Shown: positions 5,308 to 12,996, counted from the stretch's first letter. The stretch is 17,830 bases of DNA from FEN-987 sp049521055 (GCA_049521055.1 JBEKPE010000025.1:1-17830); one strand, 5' to 3'. The notes: generated by a model not told the origin, from the letters alone. Program-made: numbers and translations.

Positions 5308-6237
5308 CTAATTCTCAACTCGGTCAAGAGCGGCCGCAGTCAGTAGGGGAAACAAAACTGTAGCGTCTCCGACCACTGTTACGAGTTTTTTCGGCGTTTT
5401 GATCTTCCCCCAGCTAATAGCTTCCTCAAGGGGGGCGCCGCTGAATCCTCCGCCGTCTGCGCGATCCAGAGTGATCTGTATCGCTGCGTCGACGCCACCC
5501 CTGTATGTGTTTGCGATTAGGGCCTGATGTTTCGGCATTCCTCCGCCCAAGATTACGACGCCAACCTTCTTTCTTTCATACGTCATATCGACAAGTTTTG
5601 AAAAGTCCCTGAAAGGGTTAACGAAGAGTGTGTGGAGTCGACTGTAGGTCCAGAGGTGAAGGCCGAGCATTGAATCGAAGATGCCGGGACAGAAGATTGA
5701 CGCTCCGCGAGCCTGAGCAGTGTTGAGAAGTGAGTTTTTATCCTTAACTTGTTTGCCGAATTCCCTCAACAACTCGTAGCTTCCGATGTTCCTCCGTTTC
5801 GATTCGGGGATGCGGTTCAGCATCCGGTAGGTAGCTTTCTCTAGGGCTTCGATTCCCTCTTGCGTCACTAACAGGTCATAGATTCTGGATAAGCCGCGTT
5901 TTCGAAGTTTCGTATCGTCCGCTGTTTCGGATCCTACGATATGCCTATGTCCCAACGCTTCGAGCAAGTCGTGTGTAACGTTTGCTCCGGTCGTAACGAC
6001 AGCATTGACATACTCACCATCTACCAAGTCTCTGATTACGGTTCTAAGGCCGCCTGGGATCAATGGTCCGGCGATAGAGAGGATTGTTGTGTAGTTTCTG
6101 TCTTGGAACATTTCACTGAGTATTCTCGCTGCCTTGCCGAACCTACCCATACCAAGAACTTTCACGGCCTCCATCTGCTCGGCTATGTCGGAGACCGTCA
6201 TTCGTCTCTTGATTTTGATGTGAGACACTAAGGGCAT
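5308..6237 (-). CDS. dhs: Deoxyhypusine synthase
   Basis: Transfers the aminobutyl group of spermidine to one lysine of aIF5A using NAD, the first step to hypusine. From the chosen ATG the protein has 309 residues, the usual archaeal length. It shows the NAD and substrate-binding segments TTGANVTHD, GSYELL, CPGIFDSMLG and VGVVILGGGMPKH (His237), then DGGGFSGAPLEEAISWGK, whose final Lys278 matches the active-site lysine of the family. I placed the start at M29 of the longer frame (ATG 6235-6237), because the extra 28 residues upstream are Pro-rich, unlike the family, and would overlap aIF5A. It follows aIF5A by 38 bases on the same strand, so enzyme and substrate are co-transcribed. Confidence 0.95.
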   Translation of the reverse strand: MPLVSHIKIKRRMTVSDIAEQMEAVKVLGMGRFGKAARILSEMFQDRNYTTILSIAGPLIPGGLRTVIRDLVDGEYVNAVVTTGANVTHDLLEALGHRHIVGSETADDTKLRKRGLSRIYDLLVTQEGIEALEKATYRMLNRIPESKRRNIGSYELLREFGKQVKDKNSLLNTAQARGASIFCPGIFDSMLGLHLWTYSRLHTLFVNPFRDFSKLVDMTYERKKVGVVILGGGMPKHQALIANTYRGGVDAAIQITLDRADGGGFSGAPLEEAISWGKIKTPKKLVTVVGDATVLFPLLTAAALDRVEN

Positions 6238-6275
6238 GGTAGGGCCACGTGGAATAGGGGGTTGGTGGAGGGGAA

Positions 6276-6671
6276 TTAACCCTTGGTTCGCATGATCTTG
6301 TTTTGACCCAGCATTTGCCAATACTCTACCTCGACGCCGGGGGCTAACTTAGACTTGATCTCCTCATCCTCAGGAGCCGGGGTCTCGAACGTTTCGTAGG
6401 ATTCCATATCCATTACTTGCACATTATTACCCACGAAAGCCAAGACTTGACCCGTCTTCTTTTCGATCATCGGGACCTCTGCGCGGGCATCCACCGCGCC
6501 GATCAAGTTCTTCTTCGTATTAGTTGTTACACTGATCGCTACAATTCTGGCCTTCGCAGCCCCATGCTTTCCCGGCTTTGACTTCTCGTACTCCACAATT
6601 TTGCAGGGTTCCCCGTCGATAATCACGTAGTGGCCGATCTTTAGGGACCCTATGTCAACTGGTTTGCTCAG
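6276..6671 (-). CDS. eif5a: Translation factor aIF5A, apparent CTG start
   Basis: Binds the ribosome E site and helps peptide-bond formation at difficult sequences. Residues 1-70 form the SH3-like domain with the hypusine loop KSKPGKHG; Lys35 is the residue modified by the neighbouring deoxyhypusine synthase. The second half is the OB-fold domain (VQVMDMESYETFE to the end). A start at the nearest canonical codon (GTG 6624-6626) would cut off SKPVDIGSLKIGHY, which is conserved in this family. The frame is open only back to a TAG just upstream of 6690. The single suitable codon is CTG at 6669-6671, exactly where Met normally stands, giving 131 residues. No strong SD is visible. Either CTG initiates or there is a base error. 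Confidence 0.93.
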   Translation of the reverse strand: MSKPVDIGSLKIGHYVIIDGEPCKIVEYEKSKPGKHGAAKARIVAISVTTNTKKNLIGAVDARAEVPMIEKKTGQVLAFVGNNVQVMDMESYETFETPAPEDEEIKSKLAPGVEVEYWQMLGQNKIMRTKG

Positions 6672-6759
6672 AGTTCTTCGCCTGTAAGCCTAAACTCGAA
6701 ACCAGTCTACGCTACTCTTCGTCTAAAAGGTTAACTCGTCCCGGTTTTCTCCGAGCAGA

Positions 6760-7383
6760 CTAGACGTTTGCCTTCGGCGCATCGGTGGTTGATAATTCGG
6801 GATCCTCGTTCTTGGCGGACACGGTGGCCCAGCGATTCAGGAGGCCTTCGCCGTTTTCACGAACCATAAAACCCTTCAGCAATCGTCCCCATTCATCTTT
6901 CGTGACCGCCTTAGGGTCTTTCTTTCTGAACACTTTTGTAACGCTGAGGAAGGCTAGCCCTTGAGGTTTCAGAATACGCTTGATTTCCGCGACTGCGCCT
7001 ACGTGATCCACCATGCAGCAGAGGACCGCGTTTGCGAACACAAAGTCAACCGACCGATCGGGTATCGCTCCCAAGTTTGCAGCGGAAGTAGTATGTGCCT
7101 CGATTATGTTTTCAAATCCCCGTGCGTCTGATTTCGATCTCAGTATCTTGATTGATTTTGGGTCCGAATCTGCTGCGTATACTTTCCCCGTCGATCCGAC
7201 CAGCTCGGCCATCGGAATCGAGAAGTATCCTGGTCCGCAGCCGACATCGGCAACCACAGTTCCAGCTGAGAGGAACTTTGATACTTTCTTCTTCGGAGGA
7301 GAGAACCAACGCCGCACAAAATTATCCATAACGAATGTGGGAAGATGCCTATCCTTCGTTTTGCAACATGCGGCTTGCATCAT
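6760..7383 (-). CDS. Class I SAM-dependent methyltransferase
   Basis: 207 residues. Motif I VADVGCGPGYFS (44-55) binds the SAM methionine part. VYAADSD follows as the acidic strand-2 motif, SVDFVFANAVLCCM as motif IV and RILKPQGLAFLSV as the strand-5 region. The fold is the UbiE/arsenite-methyltransferase-like Rossmann type; the substrate cannot be told. Cys-Cys pairs occur at the N-terminus (CC at 6-7) and in LCCM. The first ATG pair (MMQ) is used because the segment DRHLPTFVMDNFVRRWF seems part of the domain; ATG at residue 19 is an alternative. It lies about 90 bases upstream of the aIF5A start on the same strand, so it could be read into that operon. Confidence 0.85.
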   Translation of the reverse strand: MMQAACCKTKDRHLPTFVMDNFVRRWFSPPKKKVSKFLSAGTVVADVGCGPGYFSIPMAELVGSTGKVYAADSDPKSIKILRSKSDARGFENIIEAHTTSAANLGAIPDRSVDFVFANAVLCCMVDHVGAVAEIKRILKPQGLAFLSVTKVFRKKDPKAVTKDEWGRLLKGFMVRENGEGLLNRWATVSAKNEDPELSTTDAPKANV

Positions 7384-7443
7384 AGATTCCAGTCCTAGCT
7401 CCTGTTGTGCTATCGCCTGTGATACATCTTGTCCTAGGGATTC

Positions 7444-7475
7444 TCTAGCATAGAATGAATTTACGCTATGCGAGA
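7444..7475. repeat. Inverted repeat between divergent genes
   Basis: TCTAGCATAG and CTATGCGAGA pair with one mismatch across 12 bases. It lies between the methyltransferase (minus) and the zinc-ribbon gene (plus). The same GCATAG/CTATGC arms form a tight palindrome at 10075-10087. Possible regulator site. Confidence 0.55.
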
Positions 7476-7594
7476 GTCGGTTCTGTTACGCCTCTCCCTC
7501 CCTGCACTTTACCCTCCATGCCCATTTAGGGCTCTATTGTTTAGCGAAGTCATACGACTTGATCGACTCCGAACCTAAGATTGGTGGATTGCTT

Positions 7595-7771
7595 ATGGGT
7601 GTCAAGGAATGCAGGTACTGCAACAACTGTGGCGGCAAATGGATTCGGGTTACTGTACTCCGCAAGCGTACATTCATTTTCAAACCGTGCCCACACTGCC
7701 AGAAAAGTGTGGGGCGGAAGACGGGGCAACTGACTCTACTCGACTCGCAGCATCATGGCGAAAATCCATAA
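7595..7771 (+). CDS. 58-residue zinc-ribbon protein
   Basis: Small basic protein with Cys9-x2-Cys12 (YCNNCGGKW) and Cys32-x2-Cys35 (PCPHC) separated by 19 residues, a zinc-ribbon pattern; Cys6 is an extra cysteine. Such ribbons usually bind nucleic acid or protein, but no specific family is recognised. ATG at 7595 has GGTGG 8 bases upstream. A TTG at 7559, in the same frame, would add 12 residues; a TATA-like ATTGTTTAG lies near 7533-7541 and would make that TTG almost leaderless. The last 19 bases overlap the 3' end of the convergent SET gene. Confidence 0.65.
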   Translation: MGVKECRYCNNCGGKWIRVTVLRKRTFIFKPCPHCQKSVGRKTGQLTLLDSQHHGENP

Positions 7772-8088
7772 TCCAGTGTAACTTCTTCGTTCTGTTCAAT
7801 ATCGCGGATTGCAACAAGAATCGCTATATCGCCGTCCCAAACGATTTTGCTATTCGGATTGCTGGAGTGATTGATGAAAGATTCTGGGTAATCCCCTCCA
7901 AACCCTACGAGGTACACGTGCGGTCTAACGTACAAGTAGTATTTCGCAGAAGCATCATTCGGTAATTCGTGAGCGTAAGGCCCATCCCAAATCGCAATTT
8001 GAGAATCCTTCTCTATTCGGCGTGAGGCAAAGGCTCCGAACCCTTCAATTTTTGACAGAGCCTTATACAACGGAACTTGCGATATCAT
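7753..8088 (-). CDS. SET-domain protein (lysine methyltransferase-like)
   Basis: A minimal 111-residue SET domain, the fold of SAM-dependent protein-lysine methyltransferases. The N-terminal signature GFGAFASRRIEKDSQI (16-31), the SAM-binding FINHSSNPN (71-79) and the C-terminal EEVTLDYGF (101-109), including the catalytic-site Tyr of the DYGF pseudoknot, are all intact. Target unknown; in archaea, histones and chromatin or ribosomal proteins are candidates. There are no pre-SET or post-SET zinc parts. It lies 92 bases downstream of the SDR gene on the same strand, and its 3' end overlaps the zinc-ribbon gene. Confidence 0.88.
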   Translation of the reverse strand: MISQVPLYKALSKIEGFGAFASRRIEKDSQIAIWDGPYAHELPNDASAKYYLYVRPHVYLVGFGGDYPESFINHSSNPNSKIVWDGDIAILVAIRDIEQNEEVTLDYGFSP

Positions 8089-8180
8089 ACATCGCTAACC
8101 CGATGCTTCAGTCAAACTAACACCTTGCAACCTAACAGAGCCAGCTCTTGCCAATCAAATTAAGTCACATGCCGAACGAG

Positions 8181-9119
8181 CTATTCTCGCGTTTTCATCC
8201 AGGATAATGTTTGTCTTATTCCCTCAGCGTAGTCTGTTGAAGGGTATTTAGTTCCGAAGAATTTTGTGAATTTGGTTCCGTCTAGGATGAGTGGTTCTTC
8301 GGTCAGGTATTGCATCTCTACGAATTCATGCGCCATCTTGTTGAACATTCCGAACAGCCGCATCGATAGTCTATTCGTTCCCGTCATTTTTGGTTGCTCG
8401 CCTGCTTCCTTGAAGACTAGGTTGATCCAGTCCCTTGCAATGATTGGTTCAGGACCCGGGACGTTGAAATCCTGACCGTATGCATCGTCTCTCTCGGCCG
8501 CGATCACCATTGCCTTGGCAGCGTCGGAGATAAGGATGAATTCGTGCAAGGCATCCAGCCGCCCGAACCATCTAGCAGTCTTCCCCGCTAGAGCTGCGGT
8601 GAAAATGCCGTCACCGATGCCGCTTGCGTTCGGTCCGTAAAAGTCAGGAAATCTAACGATAACGGTTGGGACGTCGTTCTTGCGTGACGCCTCCATGAAC
8701 ATATCCTCCAATTGGACGCGAAGCATCCCTTTCCTTGAACAGGGATTGCGGGGATGGTCCTCGCTTACTTTGTTGGACTGTGCGTGGCCATAGATGTACA
8801 CGTTTCCAGGAAAAACCATCTTCGCTGCCGCACGCTTCGCCGCATCGAGTATCTGTTTGTGGATTGCCGGAAGCCTACTCCACTCCGGGTAAGGCAGGTT
8901 CAGACAATTGAAGACTAGATCCACGCCCTCAAAAGCCATGGTCAATACCTGTGCACTCTCCGCTGAACCTTCAAGCAACTCGACTTTTCCCCGGTCCCCG
9001 AAGATTTTCCGAGCCTTGTTCAAGTCCCTAACAAGTGCCCTTACCTCCAGCCCGCGCGAAGATAACTCACTAACTACCGCGCTTCCAATGGACCCTGTCG
9101 AACCGATCACGAGATTCAT
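8181..9119 (-). CDS. NAD(P)-binding SDR / epimerase-like protein
   Basis: 312 residues. The N-terminal Rossmann motif G6-S-T-G9-S-I-G12 binds NAD(P), LVRDLNKA follows at the end of strand 2, and VDLVFNCLN is the N-N-A-G-like strand-4 region. The expected Tyr-x-x-x-Lys pair is not evident: the site reads VYIYGHAQSNKVSEDHP, so it may be an atypical SDR (NmrA/epimerase-like) with altered or no catalysis. RFPDFYGPNASG is the usual substrate-domain R-x-x-x-x-Y-G-P. The C-terminal part (PEPIIARDWINLVF) resembles sugar-epimerase domains. A TATA-like TTCATATT lies near 9150-9157, giving a very short leader. Confidence 0.85.
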   Translation of the reverse strand: MNLVIGSTGSIGSAVVSELSSRGLEVRALVRDLNKARKIFGDRGKVELLEGSAESAQVLTMAFEGVDLVFNCLNLPYPEWSRLPAIHKQILDAAKRAAAKMVFPGNVYIYGHAQSNKVSEDHPRNPCSRKGMLRVQLEDMFMEASRKNDVPTVIVRFPDFYGPNASGIGDGIFTAALAGKTARWFGRLDALHEFILISDAAKAMVIAAERDDAYGQDFNVPGPEPIIARDWINLVFKEAGEQPKMTGTNRLSMRLFGMFNKMAHEFVEMQYLTEEPLILDGTKFTKFFGTKYPSTDYAEGIRQTLSWMKTRE

Positions 9120-9164
9120 GAACTAACCCATCGATGATGGCGCCGGTGGAATATGAACCCACTA

Positions 9165-9201
9165 CTCATGGGACTAACGTCCTCATGGGAAGGTCATGAG
9201 G
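9165..9201. repeat. CTCATGGG direct repeat with hairpin
   Basis: CTCATGGG at 9165-9172 and 9182-9189, 17 bases apart. The second copy is part of an inverted repeat, CCTCATG-7 bases-CATGAGG (9181-9201). It lies between the divergent SDR and AbrB genes; could be an operator for either. Confidence 0.5.
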
Positions 9202-9276
9202 GATTCGAGCTCTCCTTATTGACGGTTCGGCTCTTGTTGATATGAACGCTTTCTCAAGAGTACTTGGTTAAGTAAC

Positions 9277-9283
9277 TATTTAT
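9277..9283 (+). promoter_or_regulatory. TATA-like box for the AbrB-PIN operon
   Basis: TATTTAT in an A/T-rich context, about 36 bases before the TTG start, predicts transcription start near 9305 and a very short leader. The candidate operator begins six bases after it. Confidence 0.5.
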
Positions 9284-9288
9284 CAAAG

Positions 9289-9307
9289 TGGTATGAAAGT
9301 TATACCA
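9289..9307. promoter_or_regulatory. Candidate AbrB operator
   Basis: TGGTAT and ATACCA, perfectly complementary, are separated by seven bases, between the TATA box and the TTG start. AbrB-type antitoxins usually repress their own promoter by binding such dyads, so this is the natural site. Inference from position and symmetry. Confidence 0.5.
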
Positions 9308-9315
9308 GATAGAAT

Positions 9316-9603
9316 TTGGCAGAACCAGAAATTGCTACGGTTGGGACGAAGGGGCAGATAGTAATACCTCAACAGCTGAGGACGGATTTGAATATCAAAC
9401 CAAAGGCCAAACTGGCGGTCTACAGGAGAGGAGACAAGCTTGTCGTCACGAAACTCAAGGTTCCCTCGCTCGGCGAAGAGCTCAAGGAGTTATTCAAGAA
9501 GATTGATGAGCAATACGAAGGAAAGAAGAGACCAACGGAGAAGGAGATACTAGAAGAGATTCAGGCATACAGGCGTGAGAGGCGAGCAACTCCAGGCGCC
9601 TGA
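9316..9603 (+). CDS. AbrB/SpoVT-type antitoxin
   Basis: 95 residues. The N-terminal swapped-hairpin DNA-binding domain has the signature ATVGTKGQIVIPQQLRTDLNI (residues 7-27), followed by the hydrophobic strand KLVVTKL. The C-terminal half is a charged helix region (LGEELKELFKKIDEQ to ILEEIQAYRRERR), probably the part that wraps and inhibits the toxin. It starts with TTG at 9316. The PIN-domain gene begins one base after its stop, a standard toxin-antitoxin pair. Probably autoregulated through the dyad just upstream. Confidence 0.9.
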   Translation: MAEPEIATVGTKGQIVIPQQLRTDLNIKPKAKLAVYRRGDKLVVTKLKVPSLGEELKELFKKIDEQYEGKKRPTEKEILEEIQAYRRERRATPGA

Positions 9604-9604
9604 A

Positions 9605-10024
9605 ATGGTAACTGTTGTCCTTGATACAAACATCCTAATCTCAGCTCTCGTAGGTCATGGGAACCCCAAGCGCCTGGTGCTTAGACTCCTTGAAGAGGAG
9701 ACAGTTGTCTCTTCAATGGAGATGTTAGCCGAACTTGCAGATGTTCTTTCAAGAAAGAAGTTCGCGGAAGTCAAGAGTTTACAGGTGAACTCTTTCCTGT
9801 CTAAATTTGCAAGGAGAGTAGTTGTCGTAACCTTGAAGCGACGCTTTAAGATCGTCGAGGAAGACGCTGATGACGATATAGTTCTTTGCACGGCTTGCTT
9901 CGGGCGTGCGCGGTATATCATCTCGGGAGACAAGCATCTACTGAAGCTCAAGGAGTTCAGAGGAATCGAGATAGTTACGGCAATACAAATGCTTCAGCTA
10001 CTGCGAAATATCCGGAAGCTCTAA
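9605..10024 (+). CDS. PIN-domain ribonuclease, putative toxin
   Basis: 139 residues, COG1569-like PIN family. Acidic metal-binding residues are in place: Asp7 in VVLDTNILISAL, Glu43 in EMLAELADVL, the acidic cluster EEDADDDIVL (86-94), and Asp109 in IISGDKHLL. These cleave single-stranded RNA with Mg or Mn. The ATG at 9605 gives the correct start before the DTN motif; an upstream in-frame ATG at 9575 would overlap the antitoxin. The SD is weak, consistent with translational coupling to the antitoxin. Ends with a basic tail (RNIRKL). Confidence 0.9.
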   Translation: MVTVVLDTNILISALVGHGNPKRLVLRLLEEETVVSSMEMLAELADVLSRKKFAEVKSLQVNSFLSKFARRVVVVTLKRRFKIVEEDADDDIVLCTACFGRARYIISGDKHLLKLKEFRGIEIVTAIQMLQLLRNIRKL

Positions 10025-10087
10025 CATGGATCAATGCGGTTTCCGGAAGCTGATCTTGCACGAAAAAACGCTCTGCATAGTCTATGC
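10011..10087. repeat. Direct repeat and palindrome after the PIN gene
   Basis: TCCGGAAGCT occurs at 10011-10020 (end of the PIN gene) and again at 10042-10051. GCATAG-T-CTATGC, a 13-base perfect palindrome, is at 10075-10087. The rest of 10025-10228 holds no ORF that I can support. Confidence 0.55.
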
Positions 10088-10228
10088 CAGGGGCCTACCA
10101 TCAGGTGATTTTCAGATTGGTGGATCAAAAGCTCCATGCGATCGTTGAAAGGGAGTAGAGGTTAGATTCAGAATAAGATCGTAGACAACAAGGGGTCACG
10201 TACTAAGCTCCATCTTTTCCAAGGGCTT

Positions 10229-11926
10229 CTGCCTTTACGCAAAGCTGAGATTCCAAGGGACATTCTTGCTGGAGTCACGCTGGCAACCCTCGCTATCCCC
10301 GAGGTTATGGGGTACACAAGAATTGCCGGTACTCCAGTAATTACCGGCCTCTTTACCATCCTAATCCCTATGGCCTTGTATGCCCTGATCGGCTCTTCGC
10401 GGCACCTAGTGGTTGGGGCGGATTCTGCGACGGCCGCTGTTTTGGCAGCTGGCTTGGTTGGCATCGCAACAATCGGTTCTCCCGACTACATTGCATACGC
10501 AGGTCTGTTGGCGTTGCTCGTTGGGGTAATGCTGATTGGTGCCCGTTTGGTAAGGTTGGGGTTTCTTGCGGACTTTCTTTCGCGAACAGTGTTAGTCGGT
10601 TTCCTCGCGGGTGTCGGGGTTCAAGTGGCCATTAGGCAGATTCCTGATATGCTCGGAATACCCTCGCACGGGACTAGTCCAATACAAGAACTAGTCACTG
10701 ATCTAGCACAATTATCCAAGCTGAACACCTACGCCTTAGTAATCTCCCTTACCGTATTGGTAATGATATTTGGCATCCGAAGAATCTCGAAAAACATTCC
10801 GATCGCGCTGATCGCCGTTATTTGCCTAATCGTTGCGAGCTACACTCTCAATCTAGCTTCATACGGCGTTGCTACGATTGGAGGAATCCCCAGCGGTCTA
10901 CCTAAACTAGGTTTTCCGAACGCACCGATAAATTGGAACATCCTTCAACAACTGTTTCCTGTCGCCCTCGTGATGTTCATAGTAGTCTTGACCCAAAGTG
11001 CGGCGACGTCCCAGGCCTACGCCATCCGTTACGAGGAACCGTTCGACGAGAACGTGGACCTAATCGGACTAGCTATCGCTAACATAGGTGCAGGATTATC
11101 CGGGACCTTCGTCGTGAACGGTAGCCCAACTAAGACCGAGATGGTTGACAGCGCTGGGGGTCGCAGTCAACTTGCACAGCTCACGACCGTCGTTATCGTC
11201 GTCGCGGTTCTACTCTTCATAACCGCTCCCCTCTCCTACATGCCAATCGCGGTTCTTGCAGCGATTGTCTTCATCATAGCGGTTGAGTTGGTGAACGTTA
11301 AGGAAATGCGGGAGATTTTCGTGCAACGTCCCAGTGAGTTCTGGGTAGCCATGGCAACTGCAGCGACCGTGGTCCTCGTTGGTGTCGAGCAAGGAATACT
11401 TCTCGCGATCGCGTTATCCCTCATCGACCACACTCGCAGAGGATACAGACCCAACAATAGTCTACTTTCGATTAATGAACAGGGACGCTGGCGGTGGCTT
11501 CCTGTAGCAGCCCGAACTCAGTTCCTTCCAGGTATGATCGTCTACCGGTTCAACCACAGTATGTATTACGCAAATTGCCAAGGATTCAAGAACGAGGTCA
11601 TTCAGTTAGTGACTAGCGCAATCCCACCAATTTCCTGGTTCTGCCTAGATGGGTCCGCAATGGATGATGTTGATTTCTCCGCAGCCGCAGCATTGCGTGA
11701 GATCTACGGACTTTTGAAACAAAGAGGAATCACCTTGGTCTTGGTCGAAATTCAGGATAAAGTCTGGAATGAGTTCGGCCGAGACAAGATCACCGAATTG
11801 ATTGGAAGAGAGAATGAATTCAAAACAATCTACGATTTAGACGCCGCTTACAAGCAACGTGGAGACACTCTCGGGAAATCGAGTCAAGAGACAGATAGCC
11901 AAAGTATGAAGCCGGGCCCACCCTAG
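10229..11926 (+). CDS. SulP-family anion transporter with STAS domain
   Basis: About 565 residues: a SulP (sulfate/bicarbonate-type) membrane domain with roughly 10-14 helices, then a cytoplasmic STAS domain. The family opening is AEIPRDILAGVTLATLAIPEVMGY, with IAGTPVITGLFTILIP and SSRHLVVGADSATAAV after it. GAGLSGTFVVNGSPTKT is the conserved TM8-10 loop, and the STAS part covers FCLDGSAMDDVDFSAAAALREI. The ion cannot be told. The first canonical start (ATG 10307) falls inside the first helix and would lose conserved residues. The frame is open back to TAG 10163-10165 and contains no ATG, GTG or TTG; CTG at 10229 gives a typical N-terminus (PLRKAEIPRDI...), so I use it. An upstream TTG at 10145 is cut off by the TAG. 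It shares its stop with the convergent DUF2252 gene. Confidence 0.9.
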   Translation: MPLRKAEIPRDILAGVTLATLAIPEVMGYTRIAGTPVITGLFTILIPMALYALIGSSRHLVVGADSATAAVLAAGLVGIATIGSPDYIAYAGLLALLVGVMLIGARLVRLGFLADFLSRTVLVGFLAGVGVQVAIRQIPDMLGIPSHGTSPIQELVTDLAQLSKLNTYALVISLTVLVMIFGIRRISKNIPIALIAVICLIVASYTLNLASYGVATIGGIPSGLPKLGFPNAPINWNILQQLFPVALVMFIVVLTQSAATSQAYAIRYEEPFDENVDLIGLAIANIGAGLSGTFVVNGSPTKTEMVDSAGGRSQLAQLTTVVIVVAVLLFITAPLSYMPIAVLAAIVFIIAVELVNVKEMREIFVQRPSEFWVAMATAATVVLVGVEQGILLAIALSLIDHTRRGYRPNNSLLSINEQGRWRWLPVAARTQFLPGMIVYRFNHSMYYANCQGFKNEVIQLVTSAIPPISWFCLDGSAMDDVDFSAAAALREIYGLLKQRGITLVLVEIQDKVWNEFGRDKITELIGRENEFKTIYDLDAAYKQRGDTLGKSSQETDSQSMKPGPP

Positions 11927-12996
11927 GATCGTAGTTTGCACCAATCCTCGTAGTCCGCGACAACGGCGTCGGTCATCTTCTTCATTGCTGAATGCAGCCA
12001 ATCAGGCCTCCTTCTCGAGAGATCTCGACGTACATCATTCACCGCAGACTCACTGCCCAAGTGTACGTTTGCGGTTTCAAATCCCATCGCCCACAGAAGG
12101 CGCTCTTCAGCAACTTTCTTGGGCAATTGGGTTAGTTCTATCCTCGAACAATCAGGAGAAAGCCGGCGAAGAAGCCAACGGCCCCTTACTCGAACGAGTG
12201 GATCAGCAGATCGACACGCAGATTCGATGATTTCTTCATAAAGAATTCTCTCTGAACCTTTTTGGTCAGTGGCCCATATGTACGCTGAGGGAGCTAAGGC
12301 TTTAGCTTCACGGGCTATTCGGCCGCCCTTCCACGTGGAAAGAGCAACATACCGTTCGCCTCCAAGGCTTCCCATTCCTGCGATACGGCGTACGGTTCTG
12401 TAGCGGTCTTCTGGAAGTATGGTTTCAAGTGCTCTCTTAGCGCTCTTGGGGACGTCAGGCACGGTGGCTAGTCTATCCAGCTTGGCCCAGAAGTGAGAGG
12501 GGTTTCGTAGTTCCCCTGTTGCTGCCTGCCGGAGCCACTCATGATCCTCTTCGAGGACGAACGGAACTCCACCCGCTCTCAGGCCTGCAGTATAGCCTCC
12601 GAGAATAGCCTTGCAGGCGCGAGCATTGCTGATTTTGAGATGTCTGGATTTGATTGCGAGATCTGCGCTGACGGCCAAGCGGACCAAATCGCTAGCATAC
12701 GACATGGGATAGGCTTCATCGAAGTCGTTGATCCCCCATACCAACCGGCCTTCGCTGTCACGCCAGGTTCCAAAGTTCTCGACGTGGAGATCACCCACCG
12801 CGAGCACATTCGGTGCTTTCGCTAGCTCAGAACAAACATCAGGCCACACTTGAGCCCAGCGATAAAAAGTGGCCCGCAGAAATGTGAAAGGGTGTTCCGC
12901 CATCAGCCTATGCTTTAGATTCAATTCATATTGGACTAAGTGTATTCGTTTGCCTAGCCAATTCTCAAATTTCCTAGTAGCCTTAGAAACCTTCAT
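11923..12996 (-). CDS. DUF2252 protein, kinase-like fold
   Basis: 357 residues of the DUF2252 family, distantly related to aminoglycoside phosphotransferases and protein kinases. The catalytic-loop-like GDLHVENFG (68-76) and the metal-binding NDFDEA (90-95) are intact; upstream FLRATFYRWAQ is the usual R-x-x-F-Y-R segment. Substrate unknown. The ATG at 12994-12996 is preceded by GATGGA, a weak SD. A TATA-like CTTAAAAC lies near 13042-13049 on this strand. Its stop TAG and that of SulP are read from the same CTAG (11923-11926) on opposite strands. Confidence 0.88.
   Translation of the reverse strand: MKVSKATRKFENWLGKRIHLVQYELNLKHRLMAEHPFTFLRATFYRWAQVWPDVCSELAKAPNVLAVGDLHVENFGTWRDSEGRLVWGINDFDEAYPMSYASDLVRLAVSADLAIKSRHLKISNARACKAILGGYTAGLRAGGVPFVLEEDHEWLRQAATGELRNPSHFWAKLDRLATVPDVPKSAKRALETILPEDRYRTVRRIAGMGSLGGERYVALSTWKGGRIAREAKALAPSAYIWATDQKGSERILYEEIIESACRSADPLVRVRGRWLLRRLSPDCSRIELTQLPKKVAEERLLWAMGFETANVHLGSESAVNDVRRDLSRRRPDWLHSAMKKMTDAVVADYEDWCKLRS

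Noticed and set aside
9121..9215. tRNA-like stretch (T-arm-like GGATTCGAGC on plus, GGGTTCATATTCC on minus)
   Set aside because: No pairing 7-bp acceptor stem, no D-arm and no properly placed anticodon arm on either strand; the repeats CTCATGGG explain the apparent stems.
10163..10165. TAG as a pyrrolysine codon upstream of SulP
   Set aside because: TAG serves as ordinary stop for several genes here (deoxyhypusine synthase, methyltransferase, SulP, DUF2252, the RNA methyltransferase), so a sense TAG is unlikely without further evidence.
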